A stretch of 64,000 bases of DNA from Tomocerus qinae (lineage: Eukaryota > Arthropoda > Collembola > Entomobryomorpha > Tomoceridae), in NCBI GenBank assembly GCA_020055645.1, contig CM034546.1, positions 65,286,001 to 65,350,000 of the forward strand, read 5' to 3'. Below, in pieces: positions 11,948 through 23,066 of the stretch. The first letter of the stretch is position 1; each line of letters starts with the position of its first letter. The notes beneath the pieces were generated by a model that ran no database searches, was not told the DNA's origin, and saw only the letters and a list, made by a program, of their open reading frames with translations. The position numbers and the translations under genes are program-made.

Positions 11948-12988
11948 TAGACATTGTTCAGAGAAAATATCAGCTCATCTTTGATTGTCCAATGACAAGA
12001 AAATTCTGTTTCTGCGTATTACGCAAGTTGATATTGATCAAATTTTCTCTATGTTAAGCAGTAGGAAGAAAGTGTGTGAAAATACACACAATGTTTTAAT
12101 ATACACTAAAGCTGTGCGCAAACGACTTGTTACCATGTATTTGCAAAAGTGTGTAGATTTAGAAATAAGAATTTGTGGTGGGCAGGGTTTATTTAGGAAA
12201 ACCAGACAACAGCCACTATTTCGGGACTGATTTGCTACTTTGTATTTGTCTTCCGTGATAGACGGGTAGGTTCTGGTATTTTGCCTCATATTATATAAGG
12301 GGACCAGGTCGGGCAAATACGGGTAGTAAACAGTCAGTTTGAAAATATTAATTTAGAAAATAAGAAGTTTATTTGATTTCCACTCCACAGAAAATTGTCG
12401 AATTGTGTTCGCAATTACTGAGTGGGTTTCCCAATTTGGAGATGCAAACTACGTATAGGTAGTAGTGATTGAATTACAATTATTTATCGACAATATATTG
12501 TGTTGATATTTGAGATATTGTGTTATGTGTAGAATAATTGTAACGTAACGTAAGAAGTGTAACGGAGATAGAGTTTGTACGTGTTCATTGTAACAGGGTG
12601 TGAAAAGTACCTATTTACTACTTATCACCACCGCTACGCATAACACTGATACGGAGACACACATGTTACACATTTTGAATATCTCATTAAATGTTATTGA
12701 AAACGATATTAAACTGTTGCGAATTTAAGACTAATTTGATTTAACTGGGGAACGTGAGACGTTCTGTTTAAAATTCCCTTGTTTTCATTGGAGGACAGGG
12801 GTGGTCCTTCGAAGTTATTTGAAGCAACCCGGGGACTAGGTAAAACCGAAAACAGTATTTATTCATCAAGACACATCATTTTAGACGTGCGTTTTCGACC
12901 GGGTAGGCTGATTAGTGGCATTTCGAACACTGAGGGTAATCAACGGTACATTCGGGCCAATGCGCATGCATGAGCAGAAAACAATATT
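11948..12988. other. Intergenic sequence, no gene seen
   Basis: Short frames at 11985-12230 and 12779-12973 have no recognisable domain, no splice partners and no codon pattern like the real genes. Confidence 0.4.
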
Positions 12989-14630
12989 GACAGATTTTAT
13001 TTGATATAGGTAAATGTTTTTCCCGATGGCTTCCAAAATACCATTTTCCTGTCTCTACATGTGGGGAATCGGGAATGTCAATGGCAACAAACAACTTTCA
13101 GGAAAAAAATCATTTTTGACCCTGTCAGTAGTTATATGAAAAAAACCTCTTAAAAAGGAAAGCAAAATAACTTTTGAATCCCTGGACGGATTTTGATGAA
13201 ACTTGGTATGGAGAACCGCCATAAGTATATCTCCAGAGGTATTTTGAAAGAGCAATAACGTTCCAGTTTTTCGATTTCAAAAGACCCGGCAGAGTTTAAA
13301 AAAGTGGGTTTTTTCGGGTTTTTACCAGAAATAAAAAGTTTTTTCGAACATCTGCTCGGTTCAAATTAAAGAGATTATCAAACTACACTTTGAGGGTATA
13401 TCAAGTATTTCACTGTCAATGACCCCCGCCCGGTGTCAAAGGTCAAAACTTGGTATTGTGAAGAATTTCACCGTCTGAGGTATCAATCGAAAGCTAACAA
13501 GGACCCCAATATCGATAAAGCTATTATTTTGGCTAATAATGACCTCTAAAAGAGTTTACGGGTCATATAATGCAACCATACTTCAACATAAATGTATCTG
13601 AATACTCACAAAATTGCGACATAATTCCGAAAAAACATGCACATTTCTGCATACTAAACGCAACAATCTGTCATCTAACATATCGTTAAATGTCATTTGT
13701 CACGTTAACATGCCAATCCGGGTCGGAGGTAAGTGAAATTTCAATATATAATGACGATTCATAATATCATTTCCTTCCATGCATTAAGTATACACATGGC
13801 CGGGCACGGGCCTATGCATTAAATTAGATTCTGAGTACGAGTTACTGTAGAATTAAAGGTGACTAATAACCCTAGTTTGTGAATTCGTAATAGTTACCTG
13901 CGCTTTTTTCATGTCCGAATGACATCCAAAAGCATGTTAAATGACACATGGATGGAAGTCTTTAATATGCAGAAATGTGCATGTTTTTTCGGAATTATGT
14001 CGCAATTTTGTGAGTATTCAGATACATCTATGTTGAAGTATGGTTGCATTATATGACCCGTAAACTCTTTTAGAGGTCATTATTAGCCAAAATAATAGCT
14101 TTATCGATATTGGGGTCCTTAATAGCTTTCGATTGATACCTCAGACGGTGAAATTCTTCACAATACCAAGTTTTGACCTTTGACACCGGGCGGGGGTCAT
14201 TGACAGTGAAATACTTGATATACCCTCAAAGTGTAGTTTGATAATCTCTTTAATTTGAACCGAGCAGATGTTCGAAAAAACTTTTTATTTCTGGTAAAAA
14301 CCCGAAAAAACCCACTTTTTTAAACTCTGCCGGGTCTTTTGAAATCGAAAAACTGGAACGTTATTGCTCTTTCAAAATACCTCTGGAGATATACTTATGG
14401 CGGTTCTCCATACCAAGTTTCATCAAAATCCGTCCAGGGATTCAAAAGTTATTTTGCTTTCCTTTTTAAGAGGTTTTTTTCATATAACTACTGACAGGGT
14501 CAAAAATGATTTTTTTCCTGAAAGTTGTTTGTTGCCATTGACATTCCCGATTCCCCACATGTAGAGACAGGGAAATGGCATTTTGGAAGCCATCGGGAAA
14601 AACATTTACCTATATCAAATAAAATCTGTC
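12989..14630. repeat. Long inverted repeat (665-bp arms, 311-bp spacer)
   Basis: Positions 12989-13654 and 13966-14630 are reverse complements with only a handful of differences, for example AATACCATTTTCCT against AATGCCATTTCCCT and one short block near 13496. The arms contain the phrase GGATTTTGATGAAACTTGG, which I know from many repetitive elements. Both arms hold the same 66-codon frame on opposite strands, which comes from the repeat and is not a gene. No clear target-site duplication is visible at the outer edges, so this could be a foldback transposon or a palindromic rearrangement. Confidence 0.9.
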
Positions 14631-15363
14631 TATTTCTTATTAGATTGTAGTTGGTAGTTGTTTCACCGTATGCATTGCATGGCCACCTATTATTAACATG
14701 TTCTAGCTTTAGGAATTTTATTGTACTCAAAAAATATACTATGTAATAGGTTAGCCATATCAGAATGAACCAATAGCAGTTAAGTTGTAGCCGTTAGATA
14801 TTGAATGTGAGAGTCTTTTCCAAGTGTGTGAAAATCCTTCTTCGATCATAAGTCTAGTGCCGTGCCTGCTCCTGTCAGCATCTCAATTTGTGTGTTCCTC
14901 TACTTTTGTCTGTCTAACGGCAGTTTTCGGTCATTTTCAGACCACCTTTAATTGAATTAATTTGTGATTGTAATTAGTTAGTAAATAAATAGTATTTAGA
15001 CAAATACTAAGTTTACATATTTACATATTTAATTGCATTTATCACAACACGACACACATCACAAGCAATTAAATACTAGCTAGACTCGTGTCACTCATCG
15101 ACCTGCACGCTCGATCTATTTATTGTAACTTTCCATTGCCCCGTGTGCAAAAATTCAGCATCTTTTACGGTCTCTCGTCTACAGCGCAGTAGCTAGAAAT
15201 TTACTGATTTTAACATTTTCTAGCACACTTTATGTGCTAGGATTCTACTAGTTTACCATACTCACTCTTGTGTCTTGTATCAATATCAAATTATTATCAA
15301 CATTAACTAATGCGTTGTAGTGGTCGGGTAAAGGTAACATAAAGGTGAAGTGGTGGTGGAGGG
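14631..15363. other. Intergenic sequence
   Basis: No gene is recognised. One inverted pair (TTTTCTAGCACACTTTATGTGCTAGGATT) lies near 15217. Confidence 0.35.
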
Positions 15364-15522
15364 ATGACGACGCCGGAGCGGAGTTCATATCTGTACTTCA
15401 GCTCCGGAGCATTTGGAGAGATTTGGAAAGAATCCAAACTCTTTGACCACATGCGCCTCTATGAGAAATTAAACGAACTTCTTGAGGAAGTTCAATCTGA
15501 AATCGGCACTTTTAACTTTTAA
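15364..15522 (+). CDS. Small open frame, 52 aa, unknown
   Basis: The frame starts at ATGACGACGCCGGAGCGG in a locally GC-richer patch and ends FNF-stop. It carries an acidic amphipathic stretch (YEKLNELLEEVQSEIG). No signal peptide or known domain is seen, and no clear splice sites join it to another exon. The unusual composition hints at a transposon or gene fragment. Little confidence that it is expressed. Confidence 0.2.
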   Translation: MTTPERSSYLYFSSGAFGEIWKESKLFDHMRLYEKLNELLEEVQSEIGTFNF

Positions 15523-16502
15523 ATGCGACACCTGGATAAGGAGTCAACAAGTCCATGAACGAAATAGCATTAATAAGCCGGCGGAGCTTGACTGTTTTTA
15601 TATGGGGAGAAACTGCAAAGCAGGCAGCGCATTGCCCGAAGGGCAATGTGTGGTTTCACCACTTAGACTGCAGTTAACTACTGGTTCAAATTTTGTCAGC
15701 TCTGATTTCTCGTAAACTAGTAATTTCTGTGAAATAATGCAAGGTACGAAAAACGTAAAGCATTCTTCGGTGGGTTGCGATCCAGGTCAAAATCAGCTGT
15801 CCGGTGTCAACTTTGTCGTAGGAACCGGAAGAATGAATTTTGAAATTGTTTGGTCACCAATTTATCTCCTTGGCTACTTGTTACAATGCATCATAGTCAT
15901 GGTCAATTAGGTACTGGATGGAGTGGATGGACTCATGATCATGGAACTAGGAATACACATTGAAACATTCTATTTCCTAATTCAATCTCCGTAGATACGG
16001 AGTACTGAGTGCACTGAATTGGCATTGGCAGGCATCATCTCAATAATGATAATAATGCCGGATTTAAAGATGCATATATTATTCCTGTTACGTAATATTC
16101 CCAATTCCAGAGATGGAAAATATATTAGGCTTGAGGGTACTTAAAAGGATTGTAAAATAAACAATGAGGAGAATTTCAGGGATGGAAAAAAATTAGCATT
16201 AAGTGGGATTCCAGGCATCGAAAATGTCAAATTGTAATAGCCATGCATATCTATAATGTTCATTACTACTAATACAAACATTTACGCTTTGCTGGCTCCT
16301 GCTGTGTTTTGCTAACTTCAAGGATACCAACTATTTATTTCCCCTCAAGTTGGGGTTTGGGGGCGGCATCCCCCAATAAAAAATTAAATTATCTTATTAC
16401 TTGCATAATATATTAATAATTTTGCGAAAAAATCAAAATAAACACGTAGGTCAAATAACATTATGTATTAGATTTCCATATATGTGAAATTTACATTACA
16501 AC

Positions 16503-16537
16503 CAAAGAGCTTGACATGACAACGTCCAAGCTCTTTG
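16503..16537. repeat. Perfect 11-bp hairpin
   Basis: CAAAGAGCTTG and CAAGCTCTTTG flank a 13-base loop. The role is unknown. Confidence 0.6.
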
Positions 16538-16769
16538 ATTATAATCTAGGCATGGATAAATATTTCGGAAATAGGGACATAATATTAAATAGATTTTTAC
16601 TCTAGTACTGTACATTGTCGTGCTCTGTATTGTAACGTACATAACTGATTTCGAAATATTCATAATTTGGTTCAAATAGATCTGGTTCAAACTTTTGTAT
16701 TCGTAGTTTTATGATAGTTATAACCAGATATATCAAGAAAAACAATAAAATAAAAAATATAACAAGTAA

Positions 16770-16890
16770 AAACCTGGAAAAGTATACGGTGAGAATGCCA
16801 GAAAAACTCGAAAACAAGGCATATGTAGATACCAATTTATAATTAAAGCTCGTAATTTTACAATTTTCTTCAAAAAATCTCCCCGTGCGT
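16770..16890 (-). repeat. Dispersed repeat, inverted relative to 22937-23060
   Basis: The reverse complement of this stretch (GCATTCTCACCGTATACTTT, CTTGTTTTCGAGTTTTTCTG) closely matches 22937-23060. The second copy lies directly next to the broken TPR-gene copy. Confidence 0.65.
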
Positions 16891-17452
16891 TTACAGTTAA
16901 TTTCCTTGCAAAAACCATACAACTTGCCTACAGCACTAGTATCAACTGGACTTTATGTGCTAATAACTCCAAATATAAATTTTATGGAAATGTAAATATT
17001 TAAATGAGAAGGTCCTATAATATTTTAAGACTAATATAAAAAGCAGAACATTCTTATTTCACAGTTACTTTGTACATTGCACTTTGGACAGAAGATTTCT
17101 TCACACTAAAAACATTTTTATTGCACTTTGGACATTTAGTTGACAATTATAGCGCAGTCACATCTAAATATATTTTACTGCTAAATATTGTAAATATGGA
17201 AAGATTTATACTCTTAATTGTTGCTTAATTACTATGGATACAACAATTTAACCTGGTTTTGATTTTCAGAAAATAACTTGGAGTCGTTACAATTACTGAG
17301 CGAATACCATTTTGTATACATGTACGATTAAAAAGGTGTTCCCAATGAACACTAAATGGCAACTTTAACTGGTGTTCCCTTTTTCTAAAATATTTTCCAT
17401 CCCCGCTTCATAAGTTAATTGAATTCCATCTACTATATAATCCTAGAAAAAG

Positions 17453-20400
17453 GTGATGTATGTATGTATGTATTTATTATGATCAACTTCTCATTACAGT
17501 GTACATGAGCCCTTAAGTTGAAAAGTCACAGGTTTACATAGGTAGAAATAATATTGGTTTTTCATTTATGGCATATACATGGTAAATCTCAACTTATTTA
17601 AGACAGTAATTTATCTGCTATAATTAGGTACATTTCGTTGTATCAATAATAATACTAATGATATAAATTACACTTAATGAATAGGACTTAGATCACTTAT
17701 GTTAAAATCAATGCATGACAAGTTACACTTCTTTTTCGAGTTTTGGTTATCAGTTGAGAGTTGTGTTTCGCAAATCTGTTGCTGCAGTAAGTACATTTTT
17801 AGTTCTTTATTGAATGAAATAACATTATCGTTCTCTTGAAGAGAAGATGGGAGACAATTCCAAGTTCGCGAAACAATACTCTCTAAGACCCTTTCACTAT
17901 ACTTATTTTTATGTACACCTTTACAAAAAATCTCATCTTTATTTCTAGTATCATAATTATGAATTGTACTCTTTTTAACGAAATAATTCTCGAAATATGG
18001 AGGACAAGAGTTGTAAATAACAGAATGTCCAAACATGAGCAAATTTTTTGTGAACATTTCATGTGGAAATAGCCAATTTAATTTCGTTGAGATTATCTCT
18101 TTAATATTCTCATACCACAACCTTTTGTAGATCATACGGCCAGCCCTCCTAAGCACGTTACCAACTATTTTTAACTCTTTTTTGTTTGCCGAACCCCATA
18201 CTATAGCCATGTAGTTGATAACTGGGATAAGATATGCATTACACATAAGAATGATAATATTTTTAGGAAATAGATCTCTCATTGGGTACAATGATTTGAT
18301 TATTGAATGACACCTAAAAGATATTTTATTAATTTCAGCTCTCCAGGAAAGTACTGGATCGAGAACTATACCTAACGTTTCAAACCGGTCGCTATTTATA
18401 ATAGTTATGCCGTCTACTTCAATGAAAATTTCCCCAATGGTAGACACTTGCTCAGGGTTACCAATAACCATCATTTGAGTTTTAGAGAGATTTAAAGACA
18501 TGCCATTTTCTATCATCCATTTGTTTACTAATTGTAAGTCATCTATTAGATTGGCTTTAATTTTTTCCAAGTCTCTTGGTTTGCCTGAAATACAAAGATT
18601 TGAATCGTCCGCAAATAGAATAGCTATGCATTTCTGTAATACCAGTGGCAAATCATTGATGTAGATAGCAAAGATAAGTGTAGAACAAATTCCACCTTGG
18701 GGACAGCCACGAGCAGTGAAAATGACCTTAGAGTTTCCATTTTCCCCCTTAACAAATTGACACCTTGCAGACAGATATGACTCAAACCATTTAGTGTCCA
18801 CTCCGTACCATTTCAGTTTTTCGATGAAGAATTCTCTGACAATAGTGTCATATGCTTTCCTCATATCTAGTGCTACTATTATGTAGATGTTTCCAATTGC
18901 TAGTTGTTTGTGAATTATGTCCGTTAATGCCAAAATTGCGTGTTTTGTGGAATGACGTTTCCTAAATCCAAATTGGGCTTTGTATAGTAGGTTTTCATTT
19001 TCAAAGTAATTAGTTAATTGGATGAAAACAGTCTTTTCTATGAATTTGGATAGAAAAGGTTGGACTGAGATAGGACGAAAATGCTCGGGTAAAGTAGGAT
19101 CAGCTACTTTATGTATTGGTGTCACGGCACTACATTTAAAAGGAGTCGGAAAGTAGTTACTTGAAATACTATTGTTTATAATTTTTAGTAAGCAGTCATA
19201 AACAGAAGGACAGTTGATAGAAAGTTTTATCATTATCGGACTTAAACCTGTTTGGTCAGGGTTACGTTTGTCTGTCTTTTTTAGAGAGTTGTACATGTCG
19301 AATAACTGAGAAGAGTTTATTTCCTTAAAGTACAGAGTAGTGTTAATGTCATTTAGCGAACTAGGCTTTATAGGTACATTAACTGTGTAAGGCTGGTTTG
19401 ATATATTACAAAAGTATTCGTTTATTGCTTCAATATCGAATTGGCATTTGTCAGATTTCAGCTTTGGAGTAAAAACTTCTTTTATAGCGTTCCACTCATT
19501 TGGTCTTCCATTCTTAGTGATCTTATTAATAAGTGCGGTTTTTTTGTCTATTACAAGAGATTTTTTGAACGCTTTACATAGTTCTTTGTGTTCTGCTACA
19601 AGTTCAAGTTGGTTATGATTTGTTATTTGTGCATATAGGTAGTCTCTATTTTGTTTAATAATGTAAGATGATTCAGAGATAGGAAAGGAATTTGGCTTAG
19701 GAATAACCTTTTTTGTTATTATGGGAGCATGATTGTCAAATATTTCTATCAGTTTATTAGTGAATTTAACTGGGTACTCGACTATATTGCAGTCTGTAAT
19801 GCAAAGCGAAACCAACTCTTCGGCCAGTTTAACATTATTTATTTTATGAAATTGTCTGTAAGAAATTTCCACTTTTTTAACTTTAGTTTTCTTGCAGGTA
19901 CGGGTTATATAACAGCAGCTATGGTCGGAAAATTGTGGATCTACTACATCTGATTTTATAAAGGAAGAAGTATCATTTGAGAGGATTAGGTCTAGTCGTG
20001 CAGTCCCACGAGTCGGTTTGTCTATTAATTCGTGAACGGAGTTTCTCGTCAACATGTCAGTAAACTTCTTAACTTGTTTATCTGTGTCACTTTCCAAATG
20101 AATATTTAGATCTCCACATATGTAGAATGATTTTTTGGTGGATAGGACTTCGTGAATTACCTTCTCAAAGAAAAAGATATCGTCATTTGATAAAAAGAAT
20201 TTAGGCCTATAAAAACAACAAACTATAATAGTTTTGAATTTTTCAAGTTGTACACTCAAACTAAGTTCTTCAATATATGAGTCGTGGGTTTGGTTGAAGA
20301 TATCTAAAGTATATAATTTTACTGATGAGGAAGACTTATATAGTATTGCTACTCCTCCTCCATTATTTGTCCTGTCTTTACGTATGATGTTATATCCAGG

Positions 20401-20505
20401 TATGTTAGCTATTACTAATTCCTTGTGCAGTTTAGTTTCACTTAAAGCTAGAATATCAAAGTCATAAGTATCTACGAGATAATTTACTAAGGTTGTTTGT
20501 GATGT
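17453..20505 (-). mobile_element. Young 5'-truncated LINE with target-site duplication
   Basis: The minus-strand element spans 20498-17460 and is flanked by the perfect 7-base repeat GTGATGT (17453-17459 and 20499-20505). Its 3' end is a short (TACA)n tail, seen on the plus strand as ATGTATGTATGTATTTATT. The single large frame is open from the first base of the element to a stop at 17674, but lacks the N-terminal part of the endonuclease. That is the hallmark of incomplete target-primed reverse transcription. An intact frame this long implies a recent insertion. Overall protein layout resembles CR1/L2/Jockey-type LINEs. Confidence 0.85.
17674..20496 (-). CDS. LINE ORF2: partial endonuclease plus intact reverse transcriptase
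   Basis: The frame has about 940 codons with no internal stop. The APE-type endonuclease is partial: ALSETKL, NNGGGVAILY, ICGDLNIHLES and the QFSDHS (SDH) motif are all visible, but the beginning of the domain is lost. The reverse transcriptase follows with PEHFRPISVQPFLSK, the QFGFRKRHST finger motif, LDMRKAYDTI (motif A), CPQGGICSTLIFAIYINDLP and the catalytic FADDSN (motif C). Both motif C aspartates are present. The C-terminal domain ends near LNWLFPHEM...YDTRNK, as in CR1/L2-like proteins. With the 5' truncation there is no ORF1 and no promoter, so the copy is probably not mobile by itself. Confidence 0.9.
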   Translation of the reverse strand, partial: TTLVNYLVDTYDFDILALSETKLHKELVIANIPGYNIIRKDRTNNGGGVAILYKSSSSVKLYTLDIFNQTHDSYIEELSLSVQLEKFKTIIVCCFYRPKFFLSNDDIFFFEKVIHEVLSTKKSFYICGDLNIHLESDTDKQVKKFTDMLTRNSVHELIDKPTRGTARLDLILSNDTSSFIKSDVVDPQFSDHSCCYITRTCKKTKVKKVEISYRQFHKINNVKLAEELVSLCITDCNIVEYPVKFTNKLIEIFDNHAPIITKKVIPKPNSFPISESSYIIKQNRDYLYAQITNHNQLELVAEHKELCKAFKKSLVIDKKTALINKITKNGRPNEWNAIKEVFTPKLKSDKCQFDIEAINEYFCNISNQPYTVNVPIKPSSLNDINTTLYFKEINSSQLFDMYNSLKKTDKRNPDQTGLSPIMIKLSINCPSVYDCLLKIINNSISSNYFPTPFKCSAVTPIHKVADPTLPEHFRPISVQPFLSKFIEKTVFIQLTNYFENENLLYKAQFGFRKRHSTKHAILALTDIIHKQLAIGNIYIIVALDMRKAYDTIVREFFIEKLKWYGVDTKWFESYLSARCQFVKGENGNSKVIFTARGCPQGGICSTLIFAIYINDLPLVLQKCIAILFADDSNLCISGKPRDLEKIKANLIDDLQLVNKWMIENGMSLNLSKTQMMVIGNPEQVSTIGEIFIEVDGITIINSDRFETLGIVLDPVLSWRAEINKISFRCHSIIKSLYPMRDLFPKNIIILMCNAYLIPVINYMAIVWGSANKKELKIVGNVLRRAGRMIYKRLWYENIKEIISTKLNWLFPHEMFTKNLLMFGHSVIYNSCPPYFENYFVKKSTIHNYDTRNKDEIFCKGVHKNKYSERVLESIVSRTWNCLPSSLQENDNVISFNKELKMYLLQQQICETQLSTDNQNSKKKCNLSCIDFNISDLSPIH

Positions 20506-21044
20506 GCGCTATAGACGGGCCTCGCTCCAGGCCAGCAAGCTGAGCAGAGCAATAGTAAACACTTCCACATGTCAGTGGTTCAGCCCATCTTTGGTCCTGC
20601 TTAGATGTATGCTGGCAGAAGTGTTCACACTATCATGTGCTACTGTTGCGCTCGCATTTCAAAAGTAGCATTTGATTCGCATTTGACCAGCATGTCATTA
20701 CTTACTACAATAAATACGACATTATATTGAAATCATCATCACATTAGGTAAGATTTGATCAATTTAATATTATCGTATTAATGTTATTATTATTGTTATT
20801 AATATCATATTAATTTTGCTGTGAGTAGTGAATAATGATTGGGTTATTATAGTAACAGTTTATACAAAAAACTAATGCAGGTTGCACAGATCGTGGCACT
20901 GCCTCTTTTAGGCACGGGCTCACTCAACTGTGTCTAGTTTTCTGTATGTCAATTACCACTATAAATAAAAAATGCTTTTGTTTCAGGTTTGCGGAGGTAT
21001 TTGGCTAAATTTTACAACCTTTTAAAAGGGTAAAACAATTCTTC
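20506..21044. other. Intergenic sequence flanking the young LINE
   Basis: A locally GC-rich block, GACGGGCCTCGCTCCAGGCC, lies next to the insertion site. No gene is seen. Confidence 0.35.
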
Positions 21045-21345
21045 GGATCAGAGTAGGGCTTAGAAGGCAGTATCAATGTATAAAAGCAAAATTCGACCTC
21101 TGCCAAATGAAACTGAATGTTGGACTCGAATGCCGTAAGACTATTAACTGTTAACATATAGTCAGCTGTCGGTAGTGTTCACCTTCGAGAAAATAAGATC
21201 AGATGATTAGTATCGCATGAATATTTTGGCGGTCTTTAGTCTTACAGCGATCGGGTCCAACGTGCAGTTTCAATTGGCAGAGGTCGAGTTTTGCTTATAC
21301 ATTGATACTGCCTGGCTCAGCCCTACTCTGCTTCGGAGTCCAATT
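21045..21345. mobile_element. Foldback element, ~110-bp arms
   Basis: The left arm (AGAGTAGGGCTTAGAAGGCAG, GTATCAATGTATAA, GACCTCTGCCAA, GTTGGACTCG) recurs in reverse complement at about 21237-21345 with some differences. The spacer is about 90 bases. No coding region is present, so it is MITE-like. Confidence 0.7.
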
Positions 21346-21359
21346 GCGTCTTTTACAAG

Positions 21360-21470
21360 ACTAAATAAACAAGTCTTTTTACAGACTAAATAAACAATAG
21401 TCTTTTCAGACTAAATAAACAAAAGTCTTTTCAGACTAAATAAACAATAGTCTTTTCAAACTAAATAAAC
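21360..21470. repeat. 25-bp tandem repeat, about 4.5 copies
   Basis: The unit is CAGACTAAATAAACAATAGTCTTTT. It contains AGACTA...TAGTCT, so each copy can pair with itself. Confidence 0.8.
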
Positions 21471-21648
21471 TGCACCCGTTTTCTCTCATGGACAGCATTA
21501 TGTTGCAAAATCAAGGGTTACGTCCCAAGAAAATATTAAAGTTGAAATTGTCAATACGGAAGGCCAAGGGCAACATCTTCCTGAAAGTGCAAGAGTCTTT
21601 ACTCGAAATGTGGTATTCAAAGATGTGTTGTAATATTTATTTTTGGTG

Positions 21649-21975
21649 TGGTCCAAGTGATTGGGTGAGTGGAGGGCAAGCCTTTAAAGGCATAAAATAA
21701 CAAGTAGTCAATCTGTGTCACAAATAATTAATGTGGTCTAATTGATCATCGGACGAGTGAACGCTGGCTTTTAATGGCATGTAATCACAACTAATGTGTA
21801 TTCAATTCTACGTCCTAAATAATTGAAGTGATCTATGTGATTGGGTGAGTGGAGGGTAAGCCTTTAAAGGCTTTCGATCACAAAAATGTATTCAAACTAT
21901 AGCCTTAATCATTGGCGTGGTCCAAGTGATCGGATAAATGGAGGGTATTAGCCTGTAAGGCTTTCGATCACTATT
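21649..21975. repeat. Degenerate ~85-95-bp tandem repeat, four copies
   Basis: Copies start GTGGTCCAAGTGATTGGGTG (21649), then near 21732, 21829 and 21917. Each carries GTGGAGGG and a small palindrome, GCCTTTAAAGGC or a variant of it. Confidence 0.7.
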
Positions 21976-22115
21976 CCCCGTCAAGTAAATAACATTAAGA
22001 GAGAATGCATCTAAAAAATACAATTTTCCCGATTTCGCTGATTCCTAGTCCCCGCTGGGGGCTTAACCATCTGGTTACTATTATATTTTCCCTATAGAAT
22101 GGTTTGTTTTTACAG

Positions 22116-22345
22116 TCGATTCTCGACCATATGGGGCCCGACACCCACCAACAAGACTGCCGATTCCCGATCATATGGGGCCCGACACCCAACAACAAGA
22201 CAGCCGATTCTCGACCATATGGGGCCCGACAACCACCAACACGACAGCCGCTCACACTGGTCTCGACACCCACCAACACGAACAGCCAACTTCCGATCAC
22301 ATGGAACCCAACACTCACCCACTAGATATCCGATCGCATGATTTC
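22116..22345. repeat. 44-bp minisatellite, about five copies
   Basis: The unit includes CGACCATATGGGGCCCGACA and CCACCAACAAGACTGCC. The first three copies are close, the last two degraded. Open frames across it on both strands are produced by the repeat. Confidence 0.85.
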
Positions 22346-22469
22346 AATTGAACATAACGGCGTGTGCAAAAAAAACACCATCCGACACCTACTTACACAA
22401 GACCCGACCCCCACCTACAGGAATGCCGACTCCCGGCCACATAATTTCTATTAGACATAATTCCACACT

Positions 22470-22795
22470 TACTCCATATGTGACTTCACACTTACTCCGC
22501 ACTTACTCCATATACTACTCCGCACTTACTCCATATACTACTCCACACTTACTCCATATACTACTCCACACTTACTCCATATACTACTCCACACTTACTC
22601 CATATACTACTCCACACTTACTCCATATACTACTCCACACTTACTCCATATACTACTCCACACTTACTCCATATACTACTCCACACTTACTCCATATACT
22701 ACTCCACACTTATTCCATATTCTACTCCATACTTATTCCATATTCTACTCCATACTTATTCCATATTCTACTCCATACTTATTCCATACTCTACT
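22470..22795. repeat. 23-bp minisatellite, about 14 copies
   Basis: The unit CCACACTTACTCCATATACT plus ACT repeats in tandem and drifts to CCATACTTATTCCATATTCT near the right end. Because 23 is not a multiple of 3, all three frames cycle, which makes a spurious 191-codon frame (22348-22923) with a 23-residue repeat. Confidence 0.9.
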
Positions 22796-22936
22796 CTACA
22801 CATCATTCCACATTGATCAGAATAACGTTTACAAATTTTACACTTGAAAATTTAGTAATTTTTGAAGGAATGCAACCGTTCTGTTACTACCCCGTAAGTA
22901 GGACGGGTAACTTTACTAGTTAGCAGTAAACGTACG

Positions 22937-23060
22937 GGGAGATTTTTTTGAAGAAAATTGTAAAATTACGAGCTTTAATTATATATTGATATCTACATAT
23001 ACCTTGTTTTCGAGTTTTTCTGGCATTGTCACCGTATACTTTTCCAGGTTTTTGCCTGTT
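22937..23060 (+). repeat. Dispersed repeat, partner of 16770-16890
   Basis: This segment matches the reverse complement of 16770-16890, sharing TTGTAAAATTACGAGCTTTA and CCTTGTTTTCGAGTTTTTCT. It abuts the broken TPR-gene copy that begins at about 23067. Confidence 0.65.
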
Positions 23061-23066
23061 ATATTT

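Larger units (their letters stand above)
15523..17452. other. Intergenic sequence with small repeats
   Basis: No gene is supported. Minus-strand frames at 16922-16602 encode hydrophobic runs but have no start context or partners. The segment is partly an inverted copy of 22937-23060, so I treat it as repeat-derived. Confidence 0.4.

Noticed and set aside
13055..14564. Identical 66-codon frames on opposite strands (13055-13255 and 14364-14564)
   Set aside because: They are the two arms of the long inverted repeat. The frame shows no domain and appears twice only because the DNA does.
16602..16922. Minus-strand frame with a hydrophobic helix that looks like a membrane protein
   Set aside because: Part of it is a dispersed repeat also present at 22937-23060, and no flanking exon or other domain was found. 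The hydrophobicity follows from T-rich DNA.
22099..22341. Overlapping 70-107-codon frames on both strands with repeated words
   Set aside because: They are produced by the 44-bp minisatellite.
22348..22923. A 191-codon open frame with a perfect 23-residue repeat (Tyr/Leu/Thr-rich)
   Set aside because: It is the translation of a 23-bp minisatellite; since 23 is not divisible by 3, all frames cycle and stay open. There are no splice sites or domain.
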